A DNA stretch of 64,000 nucleotides from the NCBI RefSeq assembly GCF_015689335.1, contig NZ_CP065053.1, positions 2,604,001-2,668,000 of the forward strand, given 5' to 3'. A program made the position numbers and the translations under genes. The notes beneath the pieces are model-generated. The model did not search any database and was not told the origin of the DNA. It saw nothing but the letters and a program-made list of their open reading frames with translations. Below are positions 55,173 through 64,000 of the stretch, one piece after another (the stretch's first letter is position 1; the number at the start of each line of letters is the position of its first letter). Source of the stretch: Massilia antarctica. GTDB taxonomy: Bacteria > Pseudomonadota > Gammaproteobacteria > Burkholderiales > Burkholderiaceae_D.

Positions 55173-55623
55173 GGCGACATCCTTTGCGTGCAGTCTGCGA
55201 GCCCGGCTTTCGCGCCGCGCCGCGTGATGCTGTTGAAAAGCCACCGGGCTGGCTGGCGACAGAATGCGATTGCGCTCCCGCATCGCTGCAGGCTTGCCGG
55301 CCGGCCTGGCGCGGGTGAGCGCGGCAACCCGCAGGCGGGCAGGAAGGCAAAGCGGAATCGGCGCTGCCGTCATGCCGACAATGAAATATCGATGAAAAAG
55401 ATTACTTTATAGAAATGGGAGAGTCAATGACAGGATGCCGATGACCGTGCATTTGGCGCCGTTCCGTTTGAAAAGCAACAGGCCAGATGGGCATTGAATA
55501 TAGATGTTGCAAATAATGTGTAATAGCAAGGTCATCCGGTGGTCACTCTGTCGTAACATAACGGCAATATTATCTTTCTTGCTTGCCCGATAGATTGTGA
55601 CCAGATGATTTTCCAGGAAAGAC
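55173..55623. other. Intergenic region between MCP and lipoprotein genes
   Basis: About 450 bp that should contain the MCP promoter on the minus strand and the promoter of the small lipoprotein on the plus strand. The 55380-55600 part is AT-richer than the flanks. I could not fix a convincing sigma-28 (FliA) or sigma-70 promoter. No gene was seen. Confidence 0.4.
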
Positions 55624-55845
55624 ATGCTCATGTTGTATTCCACACCAAGACCCCGTTCCATGCCGCTGGCCGCGCGCGTCCTGTTTGCCGCGCTGATGGG
55701 CGCCAGCCTGGCTGCCTGCGGCAACGACGACCCGGCCCCGCTGGCATCGGCGCCGGCGCTGCAAGATCCGCCGTCCGCGCCTGGCGCCGCCGACCCCTCG
55801 CGCGCCTGCGGCGCCAAGTCCGCCACTATGCGCTGCGCCCCATGA
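55624..55845 (+). CDS. Small lipoprotein of unknown function
   Basis: About 73 residues (start 55624; 55630 or 55660 are also possible). The signal leads to LAAC lipobox (GASLAACGNDD), then a Pro/Ala-rich mature part of about 35 residues with a CGAKSATMRC end. AGGAAAG precedes the first ATG. It lies 40 bp before the phospholipase C gene, so the two may be co-transcribed. Confidence 0.55.
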   Translation: MLMLYSTPRPRSMPLAARVLFAALMGASLAACGNDDPAPLASAPALQDPPSAPGAADPSRACGAKSATMRCAP

Positions 55846-55885
55846 GCGCGGTTTCCCCCCGCGCCACCGATAGGCATTCCCGACC

Positions 55886-58051
55886 ATGACGATGACACCC
55901 AACAGCAGACGCGCGTTCTTGCGCAAGGCCGCCAGCATCGGCGGCAGCGCCGCCGCGCTCTCCCTGTTCCCGCCCGCGATAGGCAGGGCCCTCGCGGTCG
56001 CGGCCAACAACCGCACCGGCACCATCCGGGATGTCGAGCACATCGTCATCCTGATGCAGGAAAACCGTTCCTTCGACCATTACTTCGGCACCCTGAAAGG
56101 GGTGCGCGGTTTCGGCGACCGCTTCCCGATCCCGCTGCCGGCGTCTGGCGCGATGGGCAAGCACCGGGTCTGGTACCAGCTCAACGATGCGGTGGCGGCG
56201 GCGCCGCGCGTGATCGCACCCTTCCATCTGAATACCCAGCAAAGCTTCAATGCGATGCGGGTGGCCGGCACCCCGCACAGCTGGCCGAACGCGCAGAACG
56301 CGTGGAACCACGGCATCCTGGCCAACTGGCCGGCGCACAAGCAAAACCATGCGATGGGCTATTACAAGGAAGCCGATATTCCTTTCCAGTTCGCGCTGGC
56401 CAACGCGTTTACGATTTGCGACGCCTATCACAGCTCGTTCCAGGGCGGCACCAATCCGAACCGGGTGTTTGCCTGGACCGGCGCCAACGACCCGCTCAAG
56501 CAGGGTAACGGCCCGGTGATCGGCAACAGCTACGACAGCGTCGAGCACGATCCGACCGGCGGCTACGCCTGGCTCACCTATCCGGAACGGTTGCAGGCGG
56601 CCGGCATCGGCTGGCAGGTGTACCAGAACATGGCCGACAACTTCACCGACAACCCGCTGGCGGGCTTCAAGCGCTTTCGCGATGCCTTCGCCAATGCGCC
56701 CGGGTCCGACCCGCAATTGCGCGAACGGGGCATGAGCACGCGCGACCTCGACCAGCTGAAACTCGACGTGCAGGCCGGCAAGCTGCCGCAAGTGTCGTTC
56801 ATCGTCGCCACCGCCGAAGGCTCGGAGCATCCCGGGCCGTCCAGCCCGGCGCAGGGCGCCGAATACACGGCGGCCGTGCTGGACGCGCTGACCTCGAACA
56901 CCGAGGTCTGGAGCAAGACCGTGCTGTTGCTGATGTTCGATGAAAACGATGGCTTTTTCGACCACGTGCCACCGCCTGCCGCGCCATCGTACGTGCAATG
57001 GCACAGCGACGCGAAGCAAGCCGTGCTCGCTGGCGCCTCGACCGTGAGCACCGTTGGCGAATACCATGAGTTCGCGACCGCCGAAACGATGGAAACGCCC
57101 GCGCTCATGCACCGCCCGTACGGCCTGGGTCCGCGCGTGCCGATGTATGTGATTTCGCCGTGGAGCAAGGGTGGCTGGGTCAACTCGCAAGTGTTCGACC
57201 ACACCTCCGTCATCCGCTTCATCGAAAACCGTTTCGGCGTGATGGAACCGGGCATCACCCCGTGGCGCCGCGCCGTCTGCGGCGACCTGATGAGTGCATT
57301 CAACTTCAAGGACCCGGACGGCGCGGCCTTTTCCGGCGCCTTGCCCGATACCAAGGCGCTGGCCGCGCGCGCCCGTGCGCTGGGCGAGACCACCACCCCG
57401 GAGCTGCCGCCCTTGCCGGAACTGCCGACCCAGGCGACCGGCACCCGGCCCTCGCGTGCCTTGCCGTACGAGCTGCACGTCAGTGCGCGGGTGCATCCCG
57501 ACACGGTCGACGTGGAGCTGCTGTTTTCCAACACCGGTGCGGCGGCGGCAGTGTTCCATGTGTACGACCAGAATCGCCTGACCCAGGCCCCGCGCCGCTA
57601 CACGGTGGAGGCGGGCAAGGACTTGAACGGCGTCTGGCCCCTGGGCGACCAGCAGGGCATGTACGATCTGTGGGTGCTGGGGCCGAACGGCTTTCACCGC
57701 CACTTCAGCGGCACTGCGTCGCGCCAGGGGCCGCAGCCGGAAATCCAGGTCTGCTACGACATTGTCAACGGCGGTGTGTCGGCCAAACTGCGCAACAACG
57801 GCAGTGTGGCGGCGACCTTCGTGCTCAAGGCCAATGCCTACCTCGATGCGCCGGCGTGGAACGTGACGGTGGCGGCCGGTGCGCTGTCGGAGCAAGCCTG
57901 GCCGCTGTGCGATTGCGGCAACTGGTACGACTTCAGCGTGCGCGTGACGGAACTGCCCGGCTACGTGCGGCGCTTTGCCGGCAGGGTGGAAACGGGCAAG
58001 GATTCGATCAGCGACCCGGCCATGGGCGGGCTGGCGCTGGCCGGCGATTGA
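55886..58051 (+). CDS. Tat-exported phosphocholine-preferring phospholipase C
   Basis: 721 residues. The Tat signal is NSRRAFLRKAAS. The phosphoesterase domain has HIVILMQENRSFDHYFG (metal-binding Glu/Asn/Asp), a TFxGGTNPNR-like segment, and LMFDENDGFFDHVPPPAAP (Asp-Glu-Asn-Asp). The last 200 or so residues (LPYELHVSARVHPDTVDVEL, then DIVNGGVSAKLRNNGSVAA) are two DUF756 C-terminal domains, the usual PlcN/PlcH layout. Secreted enzyme hydrolysing phosphatidylcholine, with a role in phosphate or lipid scavenging. Confidence 0.93.
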   Translation: MTMTPNSRRAFLRKAASIGGSAAALSLFPPAIGRALAVAANNRTGTIRDVEHIVILMQENRSFDHYFGTLKGVRGFGDRFPIPLPASGAMGKHRVWYQLNDAVAAAPRVIAPFHLNTQQSFNAMRVAGTPHSWPNAQNAWNHGILANWPAHKQNHAMGYYKEADIPFQFALANAFTICDAYHSSFQGGTNPNRVFAWTGANDPLKQGNGPVIGNSYDSVEHDPTGGYAWLTYPERLQAAGIGWQVYQNMADNFTDNPLAGFKRFRDAFANAPGSDPQLRERGMSTRDLDQLKLDVQAGKLPQVSFIVATAEGSEHPGPSSPAQGAEYTAAVLDALTSNTEVWSKTVLLLMFDENDGFFDHVPPPAAPSYVQWHSDAKQAVLAGASTVSTVGEYHEFATAETMETPALMHRPYGLGPRVPMYVISPWSKGGWVNSQVFDHTSVIRFIENRFGVMEPGITPWRRAVCGDLMSAFNFKDPDGAAFSGALPDTKALAARARALGETTTPELPPLPELPTQATGTRPSRALPYELHVSARVHPDTVDVELLFSNTGAAAAVFHVYDQNRLTQAPRRYTVEAGKDLNGVWPLGDQQGMYDLWVLGPNGFHRHFSGTASRQGPQPEIQVCYDIVNGGVSAKLRNNGSVAATFVLKANAYLDAPAWNVTVAAGALSEQAWPLCDCGNWYDFSVRVTELPGYVRRFAGRVETGKDSISDPAMGGLALAGD

Positions 58052-58144
58052 GCGATCACGATGCGGCGATGAAGCGACCCTGGCCGCCGCTGCCCGCGTG
58101 AGCGCGCAATGGCTCACGCAGTTGCCGCGGGTTCAAATGGATGC

Positions 58145-58945
58145 TTAGGGCGCCGCCGAGAACGACCCGTGCGAAGGAAACTTGGCCTTTATCCACTCGC
58201 GGTTCAGTTGCAGGGCCGTGACTATGTCCTGCGGCAAGGTGTCGAGAATCTCCGGGTCGTCGCTGGGGGTATCGGCCAGCAGGCTGGCCAAGTGGATGAT
58301 GCCGCCGAGCTTGCTGAACGGATGGGCCGCCATCGGGTCCGACGAGCATTCCAGCGCGCGCACTATGGTTTCGGGAAAGTTCCAGCGCCGGCACAGCTCG
58401 GCCGTGATGTCGCCTTCGCAAAAACCCAGCAAACGCTGTTCGCGTTCCCAGCGTCCGCCCGGCAGGTGCGGCTGCAGTTCGATTTCCGCGAATGCGCCCG
58501 GCTCGGCCTGGTAGATCAGCAGTTCGCCCAGACGCACCATCATCCCGGCCAGCCAGGCATCCTGGCCATCGCTGCCCAGGCTCGACGAGAGCCACTTGGC
58601 ATAGCCGGCGCAGGCCATGCTGCTTTTCCAGAATTCATCGCTGTCGAGGCCCGGCAAGTCGGGGAAGGTTTCAGCGAAGCAGGCCGCCAGGGCCAGGGTG
58701 CGCACGTGCGACATGCCGGTCATGGCGATGGCGTCGTCGAGCGAATTGACGCCGCGCGTGACGCCGAAGCGGGCGCTGTTGGCCAGGCGCATCAGCTTGG
58801 CGGTGAGCGCCGGATCGCGCGCGATGATGGAACTGATCAACTTGGCCGAGGCATCTTCATCATCGAGCGTCTTGATGAGGGCATGGGCTACTTCGGAGAT
58901 CACCGGGAGTTTGACGTTCTGAAAAAATGCGGAGAGTTCGGGCAT
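58145..58945 (-). CDS. HDOD-domain signalling protein
   Basis: 266 residues from ATG 58945. The HDOD pattern runs from LPVISEVAHALIKTLDD through LISSIIARDPALTAKLMRLA and SLDDAIAMTGMSHVRTLALA; the metal-dependent phosphohydrolase motif is degenerate, as in HDOD proteins, so it is non-catalytic. HDOD proteins act in c-di-GMP or chemotaxis-linked signalling. The neighbouring genes give no operon. Confidence 0.9.
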   Translation of the reverse strand: MPELSAFFQNVKLPVISEVAHALIKTLDDEDASAKLISSIIARDPALTAKLMRLANSARFGVTRGVNSLDDAIAMTGMSHVRTLALAACFAETFPDLPGLDSDEFWKSSMACAGYAKWLSSSLGSDGQDAWLAGMMVRLGELLIYQAEPGAFAEIELQPHLPGGRWEREQRLLGFCEGDITAELCRRWNFPETIVRALECSSDPMAAHPFSKLGGIIHLASLLADTPSDDPEILDTLPQDIVTALQLNREWIKAKFPSHGSFSAAP

Positions 58946-59516
58946 GGGGCTTCCTTTGAAGGTCAGTCGCGGCGTGGTGAACGGAGAGGCAAACGGAACG
59001 GTTTGGACAGGACAAGGGCCGCGCCGCCGGGCTGGGCCGGGAGAGTCGATGGGTGAACGGCGGTGCGATAGCGGGCAGGCATGCTTCGGATTTCCCCGGC
59101 TTGCGTTGATGATCCAGTCTACTCTGAGTAATGCCCCATGCAAACAAAATCCGACGCGTCCAGGACAGGGCGGCCAGCCTGCCATGGCGCCGGCGCCGGC
59201 GCGCGCGCGGACCATTTTCCATTTCCTCTACGGGCGACTGGCGCGCCATGCGGCTTGCGTAAAAAACAGCACGCGCGCGCCGTGCGCCGAGGGTGTTGTT
59301 TTAGCGTGCGCCGTGGGGCGGGCGATGGCCTTCGGACCGTCCACCGGGATATGTTGACAGGAGGCCATACGTCATCTATGTTCAATAGTGTTAGCTCAGC
59401 GTTCCGAAAGAGACGTTTCCCGCCTCAGGAAATTGACTATGGTCAAGGCTGTTCAGGCATCGCAGAGCAAGATTGAAGACTGCTTGGTCCCGTTCAATCA
59501 CTCGGAGGCAATCGCC
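58946..59516. other. Intergenic region without a recognisable gene
   Basis: About 570 bp between the divergent HDOD and DUF6351 genes. It contains only short open frames that are high-GC shadows. A GGAGG ribosome-binding site lies at the right end, before the start at 59517. No clear promoter was found. Confidence 0.4.
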
Positions 59517-61835
59517 ATGACAGCTTGCAACCCAACAGCCGCCTGCGCGCTCGCGGCACTCGTACTGGCCGGATGCGGCGGCGCGGTACACGTTCCGGAC
59601 CGGAATATTTCGCTCACCGTGTTGTCGAGCAAGCCGAATGAAGTGTCCGGGGGCGATGCCCGCATTGCGGTCAGCGCGGCAGGCGACCTGCCCGGCGGGC
59701 TGACGTTCCGGCTCAACGGCCAGCGCATCGATCCGCCGATGGTGGCCGCCGGCACGCGCATGGAAGGCGTGGTGTCGGGCCTGGCCGAGGGCCGCAATAC
59801 CTTGGAAGCAAGTTATACCGATCATGGGGGCAGGGAGGTATCGGCCAGGCTGGTGCTGGTCAATTACCCGGTGACCGGACCCATGTTCACCGGCCCGCAG
59901 CAGCAGCCTTTTGTGTGCCGCACCCAGGAATCGGGCCTGGGCCAGCCGCTGGTGGATAATCACGAGGGCATCGGCCATCCGGTGTTCGATGCTGCGGCAA
60001 TCGATGCGCCGGGCAGGCACGTGGTAGGGTACAGCCGCTACTGCGCCATCAACACCCAGGTTCACTATTTTTACCATACCGGCGAGGGATTCAAGCCGTT
60101 CGATCCCGCCACCGGCTACACGACGCCGCCGGCGGACCTGAAAACCATCGTCCTCAATGGCGCCAGCGTGCCGTTCGTGGTGCGGGTCGAAGCCGGCACC
60201 ATCAACCGCTTCGTGTACACCATCGCCATGCTGGCACCGTCCGCCGCGCGCGCCGATGCGGCGCCGCGGTTCGATACCGCGGCCTGGAACCGCAAGCTGG
60301 TGTACTGGCTGCGCGGTGGCGTGGGCATCGGCCACCAGCAGGGCACGGCAATCTGGTTCAGCGGCGGCATGCGCGGCGCCGAGCGCCAGATCATTTCCAG
60401 GATACTCGCGCAGGGGTATGCGGTGGCCAGTTCGTCCGGGAATGAAGCAGGCGTACATTACAACATGCGCCTGGCCGAGGAAACGGCCGCCATGACCAAG
60501 GAACGCTTCATCGAGGCGGTCGGCCAGCCGCTCTTCACGGTCGGCGTCGGCGGCTCGGGTGGGGCGGTGCAGCAGTATCTGTTTGCGCAAAACCGGCCAG
60601 GATTGCTGGACGCCGGCATCCCGGTGCAATCGTATCCGGACATGGTCACCCAAACGATTCCCGTGGCCGACTGCCCGCTGCTGGAACAGTATTTCAGCGA
60701 GGAGGTGGCGCTCGATCCCGCCTCACCGTGGAAGACCTGGAGCCGGCGCTCCCTGATCGAGGGCAGCAACGCCAGCGACACGGTGGTCAATCCCATCACC
60801 GACAAGCCGGGATCGAGCGAGTGCATCAACGGCTGGCAGGGCGCGGTGCCGACCGTGGTCAATCCGGTCTACAAAGACCCCCGCTATGATCTGGTGGTCC
60901 AGAATTACGGTTATCCGCCGGACGTCTTTGCCAAGGTCAAATGGACGCACTGGAACGACCTGGCCAATATCTACGGCACCGACAGCGATGGTTTTGCGCC
61001 GAATTCGCTCGATAACGTCGGCGTGCAGTACGGCTTGGGCGCGCTGGCGGCGGGGCAGATCGGCAAGGATGAATTCTTGCGCATCAATGCCTGCGTCGGC
61101 AGCTGGAAAGTGCCGTCCCAATTCGTCATGTGGGATATGGCGGCCGACCCGTTCGACGCGCGCAACATGCAGCGCAGCGCCACCTGCCGCGACCCGGGTG
61201 GCCTGCCCGCGCCACGCCGCGCGGGCGACCTGCCGGCCATGCGCGCGGCCTACACGTCGGGTCACGTGTTCACCGGGCAGCGGCTGGACATTCCGATGAT
61301 CGATTTGCGACCCTACCTGGAACCGGTGCTCAATATGCACAACGCGCGCCAATCGTTTTCGGTGCGCGCGCGCCTGCTCGACACAAACCGCACGGCGGCA
61401 AAAAACCAGGTGATCTGGTTCACGACGTCCGAAGCGGACCAGCCGGCGCACGCCATCGATGCGCTGGGGGTGCTCGACCGTTACCTCAGCACGGGAAGCG
61501 CGCCGGCGCAATTTGCCGACACCTGTTTCGACGCCAGCGGCGCCGTGATCGCGGCCGGCGCGTCGGTCTGGGACGGCATCCTGAATCAACGGCCGAAAGG
61601 CGCCTGCAGCGCCGCCTTTCCCGTCTATGCGAGTCCGCGCATGGTGGCCGGCGAGTCGATCAAGGGTGATGTCTTCAAGTGCAAGCTGAAACCGGTGGCG
61701 GCGGCGCTCAGGGATGGCACCTATCCGGAAGCGGCCCGCTTCAGCGCGCGCGACAAGGAATGGCTGGAGCGGATTTTCCCGCAAGGCGTATGCGATTACC
61801 GCTTCGGCGACCAGGGCCGGCCGGCGCACTGGTGA
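59517..61835 (+). CDS. DUF6351-family lipoprotein hydrolase
   Basis: 772 residues. A lipoprotein signal ends LVLAGC. An N-terminal beta domain (about 30-115: SLTVLSSKPNEVSGGDARIA) precedes an alpha/beta-hydrolase-like core with the nucleophile in VGVGGSGGAVQQYLFAQNRP and a late acidic/His region. DUF6351 proteins are secreted or surface-bound, related to tannase/feruloyl-esterase-type folds, and of unproven activity. GGAGG precedes the start. An upstream extension to 59388 would remove the lipoprotein signal from the N-terminus and was rejected. Confidence 0.82.
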   Translation: MTACNPTAACALAALVLAGCGGAVHVPDRNISLTVLSSKPNEVSGGDARIAVSAAGDLPGGLTFRLNGQRIDPPMVAAGTRMEGVVSGLAEGRNTLEASYTDHGGREVSARLVLVNYPVTGPMFTGPQQQPFVCRTQESGLGQPLVDNHEGIGHPVFDAAAIDAPGRHVVGYSRYCAINTQVHYFYHTGEGFKPFDPATGYTTPPADLKTIVLNGASVPFVVRVEAGTINRFVYTIAMLAPSAARADAAPRFDTAAWNRKLVYWLRGGVGIGHQQGTAIWFSGGMRGAERQIISRILAQGYAVASSSGNEAGVHYNMRLAEETAAMTKERFIEAVGQPLFTVGVGGSGGAVQQYLFAQNRPGLLDAGIPVQSYPDMVTQTIPVADCPLLEQYFSEEVALDPASPWKTWSRRSLIEGSNASDTVVNPITDKPGSSECINGWQGAVPTVVNPVYKDPRYDLVVQNYGYPPDVFAKVKWTHWNDLANIYGTDSDGFAPNSLDNVGVQYGLGALAAGQIGKDEFLRINACVGSWKVPSQFVMWDMAADPFDARNMQRSATCRDPGGLPAPRRAGDLPAMRAAYTSGHVFTGQRLDIPMIDLRPYLEPVLNMHNARQSFSVRARLLDTNRTAAKNQVIWFTTSEADQPAHAIDALGVLDRYLSTGSAPAQFADTCFDASGAVIAAGASVWDGILNQRPKGACSAAFPVYASPRMVAGESIKGDVFKCKLKPVAAALRDGTYPEAARFSARDKEWLERIFPQGVCDYRFGDQGRPAHW

Positions 61836-61865
61836 CGGCGCGGCCGGTCCCGCCGCGGCGGCGGC

Positions 61866-63320
61866 TTATCTGGCGCCGCTGTATTTGAACGCCAGGATCG
61901 CGCCCGGATTTTCCAGCCTGGCCGTGGGCGCGCCGCTGTCGCTGGTGCCGAGCGAACCTTCGATATCGGTCGCCACGTAGATGGTGGCGCCATCGGCGCT
62001 GACCACCACGTCGCGATACCGGTTCACCGAGCGAAACAGCGGCTCGGCGTCACCGAGCGGCAGGTGGCCGGCCGGATCGAGCCGCACGCGGTAGACGGTG
62101 CCGCGTTTCAGGCTGCCGATCAGCAGCGAATGCTCCCATCCCGGAATGGCGGCCTTGCCGCCGCCCTTGTAGTACGCGACCGAGGACGGCGCCAGCGTGG
62201 GCCAGCAGATGTAATACAGGCTGTTCTCGGCGCACACCGGGTCCTTGAAACTGGAGCTGCTGTCGACCGTGTAGAAGGTCTTGAGCGGTTCGACGAAGTC
62301 CGTATCGGACCACGACGATTCGCGCTGCACCGGCACGCCGGGCGGCACCTGGGTGCCGTTCAGGGCCGGGTCCTTGACGCCTTCGCAGCCGCCTTCGGCC
62401 GCCGAATAATTGGCGTAGGCGTAGCCGGCATCGTCCTTGCGGCCGGCCACGTTCGGCCAGCCGTAATTGCGGCCGGCCAGGATCAGATTGAGTTCATCGT
62501 CGGTATTCGGCCCCTGGTCGGTGGCGTACAGTTCTCCGGAAGGGCTGAAGGCCATGCCTTGGGTATTGCGGATGCCCCAGGCATACACATGGCTTTTCAC
62601 GCCGTGGATCACCGGGTTATCGAGCGGGATGGAGCCGTCCAGGTTCAGGCGCAGGATCTTGCCGCGATAGCGGCTCCAGTCGGCGGCGCGCACCTCGGCG
62701 GCGCTCGGCAGCACCTGGGCCTGGTTCTGCACGCACAGATACCTCATCTGGTTGGCTCCCTGGTCGCCGATCGAGTAATACAGCTTGCGGTCGGGACCGA
62801 ACAGCAGGCGCGCCGATTGATGGTCGTGCGAGGACGGCAAGCCTTTGATCAGGTCGGTCGGCGAGCCCAGTGTGCGGGTCTTGGCATCGTAGGTGTAGCG
62901 GCGGATCGCGGTCCGGTTGGGAAACTGGCCGCCGTCGCCGCTCGCGTAGGAGAACGATACATACACATAATCGTGGCCGCGCTTGGCGAGCAAGTCCGGA
63001 TGCAGCGCCAGGCCGAGCAGGCCATCCTGCGCCTTGTCCGAGACGACCGCCTCGTCGATGGTGGCGATGACGATTTTGGTGCCGCTGTCGGGATCGACGC
63101 GCAGCACGCGCTTGCCGATCTGTTCGGTCAGCCATAACTGGCCATCCGGTCCCAGCACCATGTTGTGCGGATTGGCAAAGCCGGTGGCGACCACTTTCCT
63201 GGAAAAGCCGGGCGGCAGCGGCGCAACCCTGGCGCCGGGCGGCGGCGGCGGCTCCGCCCAGGCCGGCGTGCCGACGGTCAGCAGAAGGATGAGTGCGTGG
63301 GCAATGCCGTTCCGATTCAT
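61866..63320 (-). CDS. Soluble PQQ-dependent sugar (aldose) dehydrogenase-like protein
   Basis: 484 residues from ATG 63320, with a signal peptide ending PAWAE. Six-bladed propeller motifs: GFANPHNMVLGPDGQLWLTE, GLLGLALHPDLL, PSSHDHQSARLLFGPD (catalytic-site His), YAWGIRNTQGMAFSPSGELY, DQGPNTDDELNLI and AGRNYGWPNVAG. The pattern matches GdhB-type soluble glucose dehydrogenases that oxidise sugars in the periplasm with PQQ. No PQQ-synthesis gene lies in the window. Convergent with the DUF6351 gene, 30 bp apart. Confidence 0.9.
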   Translation of the reverse strand: MNRNGIAHALILLLTVGTPAWAEPPPPPGARVAPLPPGFSRKVVATGFANPHNMVLGPDGQLWLTEQIGKRVLRVDPDSGTKIVIATIDEAVVSDKAQDGLLGLALHPDLLAKRGHDYVYVSFSYASGDGGQFPNRTAIRRYTYDAKTRTLGSPTDLIKGLPSSHDHQSARLLFGPDRKLYYSIGDQGANQMRYLCVQNQAQVLPSAAEVRAADWSRYRGKILRLNLDGSIPLDNPVIHGVKSHVYAWGIRNTQGMAFSPSGELYATDQGPNTDDELNLILAGRNYGWPNVAGRKDDAGYAYANYSAAEGGCEGVKDPALNGTQVPPGVPVQRESSWSDTDFVEPLKTFYTVDSSSSFKDPVCAENSLYYICWPTLAPSSVAYYKGGGKAAIPGWEHSLLIGSLKRGTVYRVRLDPAGHLPLGDAEPLFRSVNRYRDVVVSADGATIYVATDIEGSLGTSDSGAPTARLENPGAILAFKYSGAR

Positions 63321-63369
63321 GTTTCCTCCGTGGGGGGCGGTTGATGTATGAACAACAATGCAATATACC

Positions 63370-64000
63370 TTACCTGGTGTCGGGCGCATCGGGCTGCGCT
63401 TGCGGGACCGCCTCGCCGGGTGTCGCCAGCACCTGGGTCCAGTAAATGCGGGGGCTCTCGCCCGCATGGTTGATGGCGTAGCCGGCGCCCATGTCGGTAT
63501 ATTGCGCATCCATCACGTTGGCGCAGTGGCCCGGGCTGCCCAGCCATCCGGCGACCACGTCGTCGGCCGAGTCCTGGCCGACCGCGATGTTTTCGCCGAT
63601 GCGGCGCCAGCGATAGCCGGCTTCGAGCGCGCGTTGGTCCACCATGCGGCCATCCTTGCCCGTGTGGCTGAAGTAGTGTTGCCTGGCCATGTCGCCGCTA
63701 TGGCCCAGCGCCGTGCTGGCCAGCTCCTCGTTCCAGGCCAGCGGCGGCGCGGCTTCGAATGCTTGCGTGCCGCAGTTGCGGGCGCTGGCGCGAGCCCGGT
63801 TGACCGCTTCCAGGATGCGCTGCCCGGCTTCGCGCGGCGGCGGCAGGCGCGAGGCGGCCGAGGGCGGGGCCGGGCGGGCGAACACGATCATCCAGCTATC
63901 CCCGGTGCGGCGCGCACCGATCTCGGAAAACTGCGTGCTCAATAGCGTCTTGCAATAGCTGCGTTCGAGGCTGGCCAGGACCCGGGCGGGATCGGACACG
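63370..64000 (-). CDS. CAP/SCP-domain secreted protein (5' end outside window)
   Basis: At least 209 residues; the reading frame is still open at the right edge, so the N-terminus, probably with the signal peptide, is missing. The CAP domain (about 55-190) shows ALGHSGDMARQHYFSHTGKD, YRWRRIGENIAVGQDSADDV, then GSPGHCANVMDAQYTDMGAG and IYWTQVLATPG. Bacterial CAP proteins are secreted or periplasmic, usually of unknown function. It lies 49 bp upstream of the sugar dehydrogenase gene on the same strand. Confidence 0.9.
   Translation of the reverse strand, partial: VSDPARVLASLERSYCKTLLSTQFSEIGARRTGDSWMIVFARPAPPSAASRLPPPREAGQRILEAVNRARASARNCGTQAFEAAPPLAWNEELASTALGHSGDMARQHYFSHTGKDGRMVDQRALEAGYRWRRIGENIAVGQDSADDVVAGWLGSPGHCANVMDAQYTDMGAGYAINHAGESPRIYWTQVLATPGEAVPQAQPDAPDTR

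Overview
The window looks like chromosome from an Oxalobacteraceae bacterium (Massilia/Duganella/Janthinobacterium group). This rests on strongly GC-rich third codon positions, a PEP-CTERM exosortase substrate, a TonB-linked pectin locus, many c-di-GMP and chemotaxis proteins, and family content typical of that group. The assignment is an inference from gene families, not from a marker gene. I found no rRNA, tRNA or CRISPR.

Region by region. (1) 1-7580: an edge-truncated MEDS-GGDEF-EAL protein, two small envelope proteins, a Tat-exported MepK-like murein endopeptidase, then a PEP-CTERM protein and a large secreted subtilase 19 bp apart, closed by a strong terminator. (2) 8040-21730: an accessory island, visibly less GC-rich in places. 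It holds a RES-Xre toxin-antitoxin module with a broken toxin, a DUF2059 gene split by an IS3-family element, two near-identical 1.49-kb IS4-family elements, an intact TIR-domain gene, a SIR2 + P-loop NTPase defence gene split by the second IS4 copy, an IS1380-family transposase, small orphan genes and a recurrent degenerate intergenic repeat. RES, TIR and SIR2 are three unrelated NAD+-consuming domain families, so this reads as a decaying NAD-depletion defence island. (3) 21876-28312: a lipoprotein, an SDR/TetR pair with two matching palindromic operators, a LysR regulator divergent from a GST/flavin-oxidase pair, and an AraC regulator with a DMT exporter.

(4) 28523-41932: a pectin/rhamnogalacturonan locus. 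It has GH105 + DUF4861, an esterase + GH43, a pectin methylesterase, a rhamnogalacturonan acetylesterase and a TonB receptor, with a FadR-type GntR regulator at its edge. The GH105 operon and the TonB gene have the same promoter architecture: an identical -10 box, and a TTGGTCAGGCCAA-type operator filling a 17-bp spacer. Two exported enzymes here carry palindromic repeats inside their coding sequence, just after the export signal. (5) 42035-46439: an ammonium transporter, a PAS-GGDEF-EAL protein and a PsiF protein. (6) 46625-48814: a MerR regulator, a divergent GTP cyclohydrolase I and a BLUF photoreceptor in a row, a likely blue-light response cluster. (7) 48898-64000: mixed stress and envelope functions: Hsp20, DJ-1/PfpI, an orphan ParA, Dps, a luciferase-like monooxygenase, an MCP, a phospholipase C, an HDOD protein, a DUF6351 lipoprotein, a soluble PQQ-type sugar dehydrogenase and an edge-truncated CAP-domain protein.

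Domain calls come from reading the translations by eye. No database search was possible.
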